From positions 186,001 to 250,000 of the forward strand of contig CAUWAG010000010.1 in NCBI GenBank assembly GCA_963556695.1: DNA of 64,000 nt, in the 5' to 3' direction. The position numbers and the translations under genes were made by a program. Origin of the DNA: Anthostomella pinea (taxonomy: Eukaryota; Ascomycota; Sordariomycetes; Xylariales; Xylariaceae). The notes below the pieces were generated by a model that was not told the DNA's origin, did no database searches, and saw only the letters and a list, made by a program, of their open reading frames with translations. Of the stretch, positions 47,901 to 57,859 are shown one piece after another. The stretch's first letter is position 1, and the number at the start of each line of letters is the position of its first letter.

Positions 47901-48230
47901 TTCCAGAAAATCATCCACCTCCTGTGGGTTGTCACATGGCCGGTAGACACTGACAAATGTGATGCCATGTACCTTGACCCAGGTGATGTCTCGTGTAGCA
48001 TAGGGCCGAAGTTGATCCGCTTAAAGGTGTTTTCTCACATAGATGAGAGATCTGGGCCGTGTACTGTCGCTGTCCCAGGAATCCACTGGGGAGTATATAT
48101 TGTAATTGGGGTGTGTCTTTACTCCCATTCTCCTGCCTGGTGGTATGCCAACCTAGGGCTCTTGCATCAGAATAATGTCTGCTTGTTCTCCTTTGTAGTC
48201 AGCCAGGTTGATGGCTAACTCTGTAGGGCC
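44990..48230 (-). pseudogene. LINE ORF2: endonuclease, reverse transcriptase, RNase H, with nonsense codons
   Basis: An exonuclease/endonuclease/phosphatase-type domain is readable at about 48215-47460 (I-A-G-D-F-N-A-G-D and S-D-H-E), with in-frame stops. The reverse transcriptase (47438-46221) is open and shows P-K-P-G-K-K-D, Y-R-P-I-S-L-L, D-V-T-G-A-F-D, G-L-P-Q-G-S-P-A-S and the active site F-G-Y-A-D-D. RNase H (45440-45132) has conserved acidic residues (V-D-A-E-V-H, L-D-N-T) and continues after a stop with I-P-G-H. Stops at 46223-46221 (after L-L-N-Q) and 45134-45132 (after V-T-V-K) replace probable tryptophans, and one near 46000 replaces a probable CGA arginine, a RIP-like pattern. No functional ORF2 product is expected. 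Confidence 0.87.
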
Positions 48231-48490
48231 TGCACTCTTTTGTCCTCCTGCTGTATTCATAGAATGGATGACTAGATGCCTGTGTCGATGTGTTTCGTTT
48301 GATGTACCTAACATTGACTGACAACAATGGTATCGGCATCTCTGGGATGAGTTGTATCTGTTGTGTTGATTTGCATTGTGGTGTCTTTGTTATTGTTGCT
48401 GGGTGTTGACCCAGCTTGGTTTCTGCCTGTTTCATTAAAGGCCTTGGATCTGGCTCCTTCTCCCGCCAGCCTTATTTCCTGGATTTGCTC

Positions 48491-49885
48491 CTATGTGTGC
48501 TTGTGGATAATGCCTTTCACAACCTTGGGGCGTGCAGGGCATTTGTCGAAGTTGGCAGCATGAGGTCCTTTGCAGTTGACACACTTTGAGATTGGTTTTT
48601 CACACTCCCTCTGGTGTACTGTGTTGGCGCAGTGTGCACATACTTGCTTTTCGCATCGGTAATTCCTACCATGGTATCTGAAGCAGCTTGCACACTGGTG
48701 AACCTTGGGGGAGTATTGAATATGCCTTGAGGTCATTGAGTGGGCAAAAAGCGTGAATGGTTTCCTTGCTGCACTGGGCAGAGAGATTATCCACGTGGTT
48801 TCTGGATCAGAATCAGTCGTGTTCTTTGAGAGTATGCACCTCAGAGGTCTGTCGCCTGTTTGGGCTTCAATTTCATCAGTAATAATAGTGTCGGTAATAT
48901 CGATTGTGAACCCTTCTGCACTGATGACCTTTCTTGGGCATCCATCGACCTTGTAATGATGCCAGACTGTGTGGGTCTCAATCTTTTGTGCCTTGAGAAT
49001 GTCGGCAATTTTTTCTTGGAAAGCCAGAAGCTTAGCCTGAGTTGGCTTGTCCCTTGGGTATAAGGTAAATCCGGAGGGGCACCGGGTCACTTCTCTAAGC
49101 TCTTGAGGGTAGAGCTTAAGTCTTTTGTTCAGTATAGACTTTATTCCGTAAGGCTCTAGGTGGCTATTATCTATGCAGACAAAGACCCGGAGATCATTCT
49201 GTTTCTTCTTTAATTGGTTAGTAGTGATGCGGGCGCCAGGCTGTATTTTCTTTGTGGTAATGTTGACTGTCTGTGGATGCTGTCGTTGGCTAGAGGAGAC
49301 AGCTTGGGCAAAGGTCATGGTGGGCTTTACCATCCCTATCCCCCCAGGGATGGTCTTTCTTTTGGACAGATCTCGGGTTTCCAGCCACTCGCTCAGACAT
49401 TTAGAGAAGAAAGCGCTGAACTCCTTGGCATAAGAGTATAGTTCAGTTCCAGCTTTCTTAAGTGTCTTATCAACCGCTGCAGCATACTCTCGAAACATTG
49501 TCATCCTGGCTTCATAGAGATGCTTGTCTTTAGCCAGTATTTTGGCAACTTGGTCCTGGCACTCTGAAGAGGAGACTTTGTTCCCTGTATCACCTCTAAT
49601 GGCTTGGTCTGTAGGGATTTTGCTTGACTGAGGTAATTCCATATCAATGGTGCTGCTATTAATGATATTTCGGGATTTTCCTTTCAGAGGGGAAACAGTG
49701 GTGAAGTCAGCCTCAGAGACTTGTGACGGGCTGCTGTTGATGTCGTCGAGCAGTGCCTGGCGGAGCCTGCTTGGGGTTGCCGGGTCATGTGTTCTTTTAG
49801 GGACTGGGGATTTGAACACGCCGCCAGTAGTCGTCTTTGGGACGGCCACTGGCGTGTTTGGGGGCCTGTCGTGAAAGGGTGCCAT
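48491..49885 (-). CDS. LINE ORF1, gag-like zinc-knuckle protein
   Basis: 464 codons without interruption; the longer upstream frame begins with TTG, so ATG 49885 (M-A-P-F-H-D) is taken as start. The N-terminal third is Pro/Ser/Thr-rich, a helical middle part follows, then a central basic domain, and the C-terminus carries three zinc-knuckle-like clusters (CASCFRYHGRNYRC, CAHCANTVHQREC, CVNCKGPHAANFDKC), the nucleic-acid-binding signature of LINE ORF1 proteins. It would coat element RNA. The second LINE at the right edge carries the same protein start, M-A-P-F-H-D. That this frame is fully open while ORF2 is broken suggests an insertion that is not ancient, or light mutation. Confidence 0.88.
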   Translation of the reverse strand: MAPFHDRPPNTPVAVPKTTTGGVFKSPVPKRTHDPATPSRLRQALLDDINSSPSQVSEADFTTVSPLKGKSRNIINSSTIDMELPQSSKIPTDQAIRGDTGNKVSSSECQDQVAKILAKDKHLYEARMTMFREYAAAVDKTLKKAGTELYSYAKEFSAFFSKCLSEWLETRDLSKRKTIPGGIGMVKPTMTFAQAVSSSQRQHPQTVNITTKKIQPGARITTNQLKKKQNDLRVFVCIDNSHLEPYGIKSILNKRLKLYPQELREVTRCPSGFTLYPRDKPTQAKLLAFQEKIADILKAQKIETHTVWHHYKVDGCPRKVISAEGFTIDITDTIITDEIEAQTGDRPLRCILSKNTTDSDPETTWIISLPSAARKPFTLFAHSMTSRHIQYSPKVHQCASCFRYHGRNYRCEKQVCAHCANTVHQRECEKPISKCVNCKGPHAANFDKCPARPKVVKGIIHKHT

Positions 49886-50029
49886 CCAGCTTGTGAGAAA
49901 AATTTTCTGCGCCTTGGCAAGGATAGTCAGGTACTGAGACAAATGCCTGCTTTAGTGCAGATATAGAGGTTACGCCCTAACAGCGGGGCGCCAAGAAAAA
50001 TAGTTGTTTTTGGCAAGAGTGTGTATGAC

Positions 50030-50850
50030 AGCTGTATGGATGACCACGTCGGCTAACCACGCCAGTGGAAGACGTTTACCCTGGAATACGTATGAGTCAT
50101 CCCGAAGGCGCCCTTGCAGGCAGCTCCTCATGGAGACATATCCGCCTACGCGAATCTTCATGCATGATGACGCATGCATATGTGAGGGATGAGAGCCGGT
50201 TGGCTACGATGGTCCGACAACACATGGCATACGAAATGGCGTTGAAGTCGGTTGAGTCAAGTGATTCAGCTGGTTTTCAGTAGCTGCTGTCGCCATATTC
50301 TCCAGTGCCTAGTGTCGGGCCTCAAGTTCATCCAGTCCCAATATCAGTATGCAGAATCCTGGCTTCCGTTCTTCCTAGTTCTTGCAAGCAAAGGCAACAT
50401 GTTTGCAGATGCTTACCTTTATACCTGACCATGATCATTGTATGTAAAGTACTTACGTTGGTAGAAAAGTGGCAGTCCAATATTGAATCTGTTTTTGAGG
50501 TGACATAGGTGGGTACTGGATAAAATCAGCGCTTCCGACCTTAAACTGCCATCTTCTGTCTGCATTCTCGATACATGCGACGACGACCATGTCGACTGCA
50601 ATTCCTGGGCATTCCTCCCGACAACACCTCCGTGGTACTCAACGGCTGGCCCACGCTACCTGCCTACACTGCTCTTTCGAGCGACTTGTTTCACTTTAAT
50701 CCTGATGGGCGCTTTTGGGCGAATTTATTCTAGACATCCGATGAGACTGCCGTCCCACCAGATGGGAGTATCGTCAGTAATGGGCGACTGGAAGACAAGC
50801 TTCAAAATGGGGCACAAGAAGTAAATTGACGCCGGCTCTACCAGCTACAT
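50030..50850. other. Short inter-element stretch, no supported gene
   Basis: No frame of note. It lies between the LINE 5' end and the copia remnant. Confidence 0.45.
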
Positions 50851-50854
50851 AGAG

Positions 50855-51170
50855 ATGGCAGGGCTTCTGCGAAAATATGCCAAAGACCATCACAAGCCTC
50901 GTGTGTATCAGTTTCTCACCATGACCAAGAAGATGAAGGTGGAACCCTCAGCGCCTAACACACAGGACCAGAATGGAGGCGCCGAGCGCTCGGGGGGTGT
51001 GATTAAGGACAAGGCCCGTTCGATGCGAAATGGGAGGCGATTACTGTGCTGTGAGGATCTCACCATCCCGTGTTGGCGAATTTGGGTCTCTCCAACACCG
51101 AAGCCATGGAGGTGTGAGGCGTATACAAGAAGCTGATCTCACGCCCGCTCTCGGGGTGGATGAGCGGCGG
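50855..51170 (+). pseudogene. Ty1/copia integrase remnant
   Basis: An open stretch contains E-P-S-A-P-N-T-Q-D-Q-N-G-G-A-E-R-S-G-G-V, a very characteristic segment of fungal copia-type integrase cores (the region of the catalytic glutamate), followed by I-K-D-K-A-R-S-M-R. Upstream and downstream parts of pol are missing or unreadable and the frame closes with stops after about 51130. No LTRs were found. It is a small relic. Confidence 0.75.
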
Positions 51171-51239
51171 TAAGAATGTGGCATCTGTGTGCGGGAAGGT
51201 GCTAGCAAGGCCATGTATCTATCTGCAGTTGAGATGTAC

Positions 51240-52263
51240 TCACTGCGCCTCCGTTTTTCCGCGATATTTGCAGCGACCAATGGCCACCAGTAGTCGTCGT
51301 CATCGGCCAGGCTTTGAGCGGTAGCCCGGGATCAGATCCTCATCTCCATGCCATCTTGCCTGTTTCTGCTGGTCGATGGGGCACTCGAAGTCGCCGAGGT
51401 GATCATATGGCATCACTGGCCTTCAGAGGATGCCATTGTCAGCTTGCTCTCATGCATCCTGGTTTTCGGCATGGAGCTTGATGTCCTCACAGGCGCTTCC
51501 AATGTCATATGGTATCGATTTTACGGCTCATGGGTGATTGCTCTTCTTTGCGATCTTGCAAACATCGTACTGCTACTCGCTCGGATCCAAAACCCCTCCC
51601 CAAATTACGACAGGTGTCTGGGTTGGATGAATGCCCCAAATAGGGCTAGGATTCGAACAAACGATGTCCGGCGGAGTTAGGACATCCATAAATAGGAGAT
51701 GTTTAAGATCATATCGTGATAATCCAGGGTTCTCTTCCGGGGCTTGCTTATGTTGTTTCTTGAAAGAATCGTGCGCCCTGAAGATATCTTTGCGGTTGGC
51801 GGCTACCATTCCAGCGGTTAAGGATCTTGTATATAAGAAGGGCAGTACAAGCAGGGTCTCAATGACGATAATTAGTCGTCCATTTGTACCGGCAACAGGG
51901 ATAGTTAGAGCCTTACTAACCTACACATAGTTCTTTTAAATAAAGTCGCCCAGCCTTCCTTTAGCATAATGGCCCAATGCTATGAGACAGCCCGCTTGCT
52001 TCGGCTCAACCTGTGCGCAATCCATGGCCATCCCTTCTCTGCTGTTATCCAGCCCCGTATTTGGCGTTCTTCAAGTTCTGTCCACCGACTTTGTTTAACC
52101 ATTGTGTTGTCCTCTTTTACCGGACCTCAGCATCTTAAACGATAAGTTGAGACATGTTGTCACCTCAGAACTCGAATAATCAAGTAGATTAATGAGAAAG
52201 CCAATTACTAGATGGCTAAGTCCTTTGCAAATATCCTGTAATTTAAACACACTTATCTAGCTA
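51240..52263. other. Intergenic downstream of the NLR gene
   Basis: Short overlapping frames on both strands (51348-51680 plus, 51573-51809 minus) without recognisable features. An AT-rich stretch at 52130-52260 is the probable 3' end region of the NLR transcript. Confidence 0.45.
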
Positions 52264-55200
52264 TTAACTGGCACTGACGCCAGTATGCGCTAGCTCCCAA
52301 GTATGCAAGGTTTCTAAGAGAGCTAGATAATATGGATGTTGAGCGCCCAAGACAGTTCGCCCAACCCGTACACATTCCCGTATCAAACCGAGAGCTTCTG
52401 GTAGTCGGCCTTGATTCCTGTACGTCGACGCCAGGTTGCTCATGCTGGTCAGCATGTCTGGATGATCCGGCCCGAGTTTCTGCTTACGAGTCTCCATCAC
52501 TTCTACCTCCAGTTTCTCTGCCTCCTCCCATCGGCCTTGATTCCAGTACGTCGACGCCAGGTTGCCCATGCTGGTCAGCGTGGAAGGATGATCCGGCCCG
52601 AGTTTCTGCTTGCTCATCTCCATCGTTTCCACCTCCAGCTTCTCCGCCTCCTCCCATCGGCCTTGATTCCAGTACGTCGACGCCAGGTTGGCCATGCTGG
52701 TCAGCGTGGAAGGATGATCCGGCCCGAGTTTTTGCTTGCGAGTCTCCATCACTTCCACGTCTAGCTTCTCCGCCTCCTCCCATCGACCTTGATTCCTGTA
52801 CGTCGATGCCAGGTTGCTCATGCTGGTCAGCATGTCTGGATGATCCGGCCCGAGTTTCTGCTTACGAGTCTCCATCACTTCTACCTCCAGCTTCTCCGCC
52901 TCCTCCCATCGGCCTTGATTCCTGTACGTCGACGCCAGGTTGCCCATGCTGGTCAGCGTGGAAAGATGATCCGGCCCGAGTTTCTGCTTACGAGTCTCCA
53001 TCACTTCTACCTCCAGCTTCTCTGCCTCCTCCCATCGGCCTTGATTCCAGTACGTCGACGCCAGGTTGGCCATGCTGGTCAGCGTGGAAGGATGATCCGG
53101 CCCGAGTTTCTGCTTGCGAGTCTCCATCACTTCTACCTCCAGCTTCTCCGCCTCCTCCCATCGGCCTTGATTCCAGTACGTCGACGCCAGGTTGCCCATG
53201 CTGGTCAGCGTGGAAGGATGATCCGGCCCGAGTTTCTGCTTGCGAGTCTCCATCACTTCCACCTCCAGCTTCTCCGCCTCCTCCCATCGGCCTTGATTCC
53301 TGTACGTCGACGCCAGGTTGCCCATACTGGTCAGCGTGGAAGGATGATCCGGCCCGAGTTTCTGCTTGCTCATCTCCATCACTTCCACCTCCAGCTTCTC
53401 CGCCTCCTCCCATCGGCCTTGATTCCTGTACGTCGACGCCAGGTTGGCCATGCTGGTCAGCATGGAAGGATGATCCGGCCCGAGTTTCTGCTTGCGAGTC
53501 TCCATCACTTCCACGTCCAGCTTCTCCGCCTCCTCCCATCGGCCTTGATTCCTGTACGTCGACGCCAGGTTGGCCATGCCGGTCAGCGTGGAAGGATGAT
53601 CCGGCCCGAGTTTCTGCTTGCGAGTCTCCATCATTTTCACGTCTAGCTTCTCCGCCTCTTCCCATCGGCCTTGATTCCTGTACGTCGACGCCAGGTTGCT
53701 CATGCTGGTTAGCGTGTCTGGATGATCCGGCCCGAGTTTCTGCTTGCGAGTCTCCATCACTTCTACGTCCAGCTTCTCCGCCTCCTCCCATCGGCCTTGA
53801 TTCCTGTACGTCGACGCCAGGTTGGCCATGCTGGTCAGCGTGTCTGGATGATCCGGCCCGAGTTTCTGTTTGCTCGTCTCCATCACTTCCATAAACAGCT
53901 TCTCCGCCTCCTCCCATCGGCCTTGATTCCAGTACGTCAACGCCAGGTTGGCCATGCTGGTCAGCGTGTCTGGATGATCCGGCCCGAGTTTCTGCTTGCG
54001 AGTCTCCATCACTTCCACAAACAGCTTCTCCGCTGGGCTCCATTGACCTCTTAGGTTACACACTTGGCCAACCATCTCGATGGCAGCAAGACTTTCCTCG
54101 TGCGTCCTCCCAAGTATCTTTGTTCTGTACTTCATCGCATCCTCCGCCATGCTTTGCGCCTCAGGCCCCTGGCCCATTTGCTGAAAATACCACGAAGCTT
54201 TATAAAGGATCGAAGTCCATGCCTCCAATGAGACTCTGTCTTTCGGCCGCTGCGCTCCCGCCGATACGGCGTGCGGCAGAAGCGCCCGGCATATTGCCCA
54301 GTTCTCATATGCTCCGGTCGGGAGCTGGGCGTCGAGGCGACGGATAAACTGAGACTTCCACTGCTCCTGCCGTCCCGCGGCTTCAAGCCATTGTCTCGTA
54401 GCCAGCTGGACCAAGCTGTGCATTTCAAATGTCCTTCCGTCCTCAACTGTAGAGATGAACGAGTAGTCGCGCAATGTCGAGACATCCATTTCGAACTGAT
54501 TATCCATGCTAGAATCCGATTCGACGTCTTCTTCGCTTGATTCTTGGTCGCTGGCCGAACCGTGCAAAGCAGGGCTCCGTTGGTATCGGTTTGGTGTACT
54601 CATGGGGCGTTCCTTCTCGTCCGGACTCTGTAGGAGGCTCTCAGGAATACCTTGGCGATCATAAAAGCTCATGAGCGAAAGCAGGTCGGCTGCAGATGGT
54701 CTGGTTCGACGGATGTGGTCGAATGAGATTTGCCACGTGATGATGATCGAGTTTCTGGCCTCTCTATCTCGCCGTAACTTACCGGCGTCATAATCGAGGA
54801 GATTCGCTTTTTTCCGATCACTCTGCTCAAACTTTTCGAGGTATTGTCGCACAGAGTAACGAGGAGCTTTCTTGGAGATGTAGGCTGTCGCTTGGACAAT
54901 AGCTAGCGGCATACGTTCGAGTGCGGCGGCGAGCGCCGTGGTGTTCTTGCTGTCCTGCTCCGGTCTGAGCTTTTTCTCGACAAGTGCTATCGCTTCGGCC
55001 TCGCTCATAGGTTCGACCTGAATGATACTATATGGCTCCACAAGATCTTCGGCCGCGCTCATGCTTCGGCTCGTGACCAGTACGGATCCGTTCTCGCAAT
55101 TCGGGAGATAATCGACAAGCCGTCCATCCGCATGTCCAGTTTGGCCATCCTCGTTACGGCTTGGAGGCTCGAGAAGGAAGCCGGCATCATCGACATTATC

Positions 55201-55860
55201 GAGAATGAGTCTCCACCTTCTGTCCCTCCCACCACGTAGCCAGCCGCACACAAGCTGGAAGATATTGCTCTGCGGTTCGTCTCGCCCGGGTATCTTGACA
55301 TGATCGGCGATCTCCCGGAAACTTTGTTTGTATCGCGTTGCGTTACTTGCGTGGACCCAGAAAACCCAGGTATCCGGTGATCGCTGTCGGACTTGGTACG
55401 CGTATTCGATGGCTAGCTGCGATTTTCTTCCACGAGTTAGCTTCTCGCCCTATGCCTATGCTAGTTATGCCTATGGCTTGTGTAGGTGTAGGTCGCGCAT
55501 ACCCAACGCCGCCCAGGCCTACGAGCGCGATACGTGTACCGGGGGTGGCAGATGCTTGGTGGATACGATCGAGTGTGTTGCCTCGCTGGATGAAGTCGTT
55601 GTCCTGGCCAAAGGGAATGATGGACGATGGATTTGGTGGAGTTTCTGGCCGTTCTGAGTCGGGGCCTCGTTAGCGCGTTGACGGTCGGCGTGGATCCAAG
55701 TGAACTGATCCAATGGAACTGATCCAAGGGAACTGATCCTAGTAGTATTATCCTACTTACCTGGCGGGACATGGTGATGAAATTCGGTATTGGCCGAACC
55801 GTTGATTACTCCGGCCTGAAAGCCAGAGTTGCCTGGCCCGAAATGTACCGCGGAAGCCAT
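52264..55860 (-). CDS. NLR: amyloid-type N-terminal motif, NB-ARC ATPase, 13 TPRs
   Basis: Three exons (55761-55860, 55503-55653, 52264-55426) encode 1137 residues. Introns of 107 bp (GTAAGT...GACTCAG) and 76 bp (GTATGC...GTGGAAG) keep frame; the second lies inside the P-loop codons, and splicing restores G-L-G-G-V-G-K-S-Q (about residues 79-87). Residues 6-26 hold a short Gly/Asn motif (H-F-G-P-G-N-S-G-F-Q-A-G-V-I-N-G-S), followed by the P-P-E-R-P-E-T-P-P linker seen in fungal STAND proteins. Walker B is L-I-L-D-N-V-D-D (~157-164); V-L-V-T-S-R is a sensor motif; a winged-helix part with M-H-S-L-V-Q-L-A-T-R follows. From about residue 550 there are 13 near-identical 42-residue kinesin-light-chain-type TPRs. 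It is a cytosolic receptor by family analogy; repeats would recognise ligand and the ATPase oligomerise. It diverges from the HeLo-like gene that carries the same motif. Confidence 0.93.
52390..54030 (-). repeat. Thirteen-copy 126-bp TPR-coding tandem repeat
   Basis: Thirteen successive 126-bp units (42 codons) inside exon 3 of the NLR, nearly identical in DNA. The consensus includes K-Q-K-L-G-P-D-H-P and N-Q-G-R-W-E-E-A-E-K-L. Variation is concentrated at few codons: Arg/Ser/Met near M-E-T-R-K, Asp/Ser and Thr/Met after D-H-P, Ala/Ser/Gly before N-L, Arg/Trp after T-Y, and Asp/Glu/Phe at the repeat end. The homogeneity creates long open frames on the opposite strand (52332-53894), which are shadows. 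Confidence 0.95.
55693..55741. repeat. 14-bp tandem repeat in NLR intron 1
   Basis: The word GATCCAA followed by GGAACT-like sequence recurs at 55693, 55707, 55721 and, partially, 55735, all within the first intron of the NLR gene. Small, noncoding, possibly polymorphic. Confidence 0.85.
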
Positions 55861-56140
55861 GGCATGATAGGATTCAGTTGCAACAATTGAGGTTGACTAT
55901 TGACGGGTGATTACAGGGCCATCTATGATCTAGGGAAGAGCAGGCTATTTGGTGGGAGGTGGGACATAGGAGTCGAGATAGGACTCGAGCACCATACGAC
56001 CCACCGGCATCGTTACCATACGATACGACCCCCGTCAGCTCGGCGGCTAAAACCCCGCACATCGTCGGCCGGGCTTCCCCGCACATCGTCGGCCGGGGCT
56101 TCGTTGCCTTAGATGTCCTTCTCTACGACACGAGAACACC
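55861..56140. promoter_or_regulatory. Shared divergent promoter of the NLR and HeLo-like genes
   Basis: Only 280 bp separate the two start codons (55860 minus, 56141 plus), so both promoters must lie here and the genes are probably co-regulated. A 24-bp direct duplication (containing GCACATCGTCGGCCGGG at 56057 and again at 56081) sits about 40-85 bp before the plus-strand ATG. No clear TATA box was found. Confidence 0.6.
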
Positions 56141-57001
56141 ATGGCAGACCCGCTTAGTGTCGCGGCCAGCGTGGTTGGCATTACGGTTCCAGCCCTGCAC
56201 GCTACGAGACTCCTTCTTACTGATTTGCAAGAGCTCAAGGATGCTCCTAGTACCGTGCGGCATTTGCAGGAAGACCTGCGTGCTCTCGACGCCGCCATCA
56301 AATCCCTTCAAGAAATCGACGACACGAAATGGGCAGTTTTAGGCCAAGACGTGGCTGAAAACACCAAGACGACGGTTGGCACATGCCAGACGGCATGTAC
56401 ATTCTTCCGAGCCGACATCCAGCATTGGACTCGAAATTCTACCGCGGGAAAGCTGAGCTTGCGGGACCGAGCGAGTGTAGGCTTTTTCAAGCGAGACCGG
56501 ATCAAGTCATTGACAGAGCAGCTTCAAAGCTGTAAATTGTCCATTGCCTCTGTTGTAAATGTGGCCGTCTTGTAAGCTGTTTGTCTCACGAAGACACAAG
56601 TACAAACACGGCTGACTGTAGTTTACAGGTACGCCTCTCTTCGAAACGGCCACGTTGCTGAAGAGATCAGGACTGTGGTATCTTCGCGACAGACAGAAAT
56701 CACAGACGCCATTAGGACGACAAAGGATCGTCTTCAAGCTGTCGAAGACAGCATAACAACGCTGGACCTTGGTTCCCGCGAGCGAGATCAGCAAACGCTG
56801 GGACAAGAACATGAAACCTTTGCCGCTTCGCTCGAACTGTTGCAGGAACTGCTGGCCAAGTTACAGGCAGAGACGGTGGCGAAGGCTACTGCACAAAGCC
56901 AGGGTTCTGTTGGTACAGTCACGTTTGGCAGTCAAAACTCGGGCTTCCAAGCTGGACAGATCTATGGTGGGGTGACCGGGATCAGCTTTGGTAATAAGTA
57001 A
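56141..57001 (+). CDS. HeLo-like (sesA-type) effector with C-terminal amyloid-type motif
   Basis: Exons 56141-56571 and 56629-57001, with a 57-bp intron (GTAAGC...GCTGAC...TTACAG), give 267 residues ending at TAA. The start M-A-D-P-L-S-V-A-A-S-V-V-G-I and the following helical ~200 residues match the fungal HeLo-like N-terminal domain, a helical bundle that in HET-S and related proteins attacks membranes. Residues about 237-267 form a glycine-rich tail (V-T-F-G-S-Q-N-S-G-F-Q-A-G-Q-I-Y-G-G) that aligns with the N-terminus of the divergent NLR. By analogy with HET-S/NWD2 and sesA/STAND pairs, this tail would be templated by the activated NLR and release the membrane-active domain (inference). 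No stop or frameshift is present. Confidence 0.88.
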
Positions 57002-57223
57002 AGCCAGCAGGTTGGAAGAGAGGCAAGAGAGCTGAGGGACAACGAGTATGAGAATCGCGTGGACCCCGAACCATAGCATTTGTTCAAGGGGCAAATGTGC
57101 AGCGTCAGCAGCAAGCAAACGGAAGTTGACTGCTCGCTTTATAGATTTTGGTGTATCTAGGGACGCGTCAGCTTTGGATCTTTCATGTCCATGCGTGGGT
57201 GTTCAACGTGAAGCCCGCAACTC

Positions 57224-57855
57224 TTACTTCATGTCTGTATTTGACGGATGGCCCTCGTCGAGCTTGGTGTTTTTGATCTGGACTATCTTCTCTTGTAACC
57301 GCGCTGCATCTTTTGTCATCCCAAGATTATATTGGTTTGCGGACCACATATCGTAAAGAAATGCAAGGCTCTCTGTTGGTTCGTCTGAGTCGTTCTGTAT
57401 CTGGTTAAAGATATACCGGAGATGCTCTCCAAGTGCTTGACCCTCTCTGATATGATGCAAAAGCCATCCAATCTGAACTTGCACCTGCAGTAGATGATGC
57501 GGTATCACCTCTGTGGCTGATCTCGTGCTAGCTTCCAGTAACGCTCTGGTGTGACGAACCAGACGATCGCGATATGAGCGCCACTCATGCTGACGGTATA
57601 TAGAGAACGCTATAACGCATTGACTCATTTGTAATGAGTGATCTCTTTGGTCCTATCCTGACGGAGATTCATCCAGCTGTGGGTAAGCGAGTGCATGGCC
57701 GTTGCGTGATACCCATTGATACTACTCCTTTCAATCAGAGCGTATGATTCTAGTTGCTTCAAAGCTTTAGACATGCGAAACGGATCCCAGGAGTGGTTGT
57801 CGGATTGGATGAACGGTGGAAGTTTAGAGATGTACATATGCCTCGTCGGATGGCG
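57224..57855 (-). pseudogene. Second NLR fragment (winged-helix/TPR start), frameshifted
   Basis: Read on the minus strand, about 57855-57625 encodes an STAND winged-helix end (A-L-K-Q-L-E-S-Y-A-L-I-E-R and M-H-S-L-T-H-S-W-M-N-L-R-Q-D). After a frame change near 57625 the next frame (57628-57224) continues with H-E-W-R-S-Y-R-D-R-L-V-R-H and a first TPR-like part ending in L-D-E-G-H-P-S. The ATPase half and most repeats are missing. It is paralogous to, but clearly different from, the intact NLR next door, so it is a relic of another receptor rather than a duplicate of this one. On its 5' side it abuts a LINE RNase H fragment. Confidence 0.72.
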
Positions 57856-57859
57856 CGTG

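Larger units (their letters stand above)
44405..50026 (-). mobile_element. Tad1-like LINE retrotransposon, near full length, degraded
   Basis: The element is read on the minus strand: 5' end near 50026, ORF1 (49885-48491), ORF2 with endonuclease, reverse transcriptase and RNase H (about 48230-44990) and a 3' end with a GATT/ATTG microsatellite tail at about 44413-44440. The 5' boundary is set by comparison with the second copy at 63270, where homology starts at the same ACACACTCTTGCC word. Gag-like ORF1 plus EN-RT-RH ORF2 is the Tad1 clade layout of filamentous fungi. ORF1 is open; ORF2 has several nonsense codons. No target-site duplication could be identified by eye. Confidence 0.88.

Noticed and set aside
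51600..51700. tRNA-like GTTCGAATCC word on the minus strand
   Set aside because: Flanking bases do not form a T-arm or acceptor stem, and no A-box partner was found.
52332..53894. 520-codon plus-strand frame and further long frames across 52.3-54.1 kb
   Set aside because: These are antisense shadows of the TPR-coding repeat of the NLR; the minus strand carries the coherent protein.
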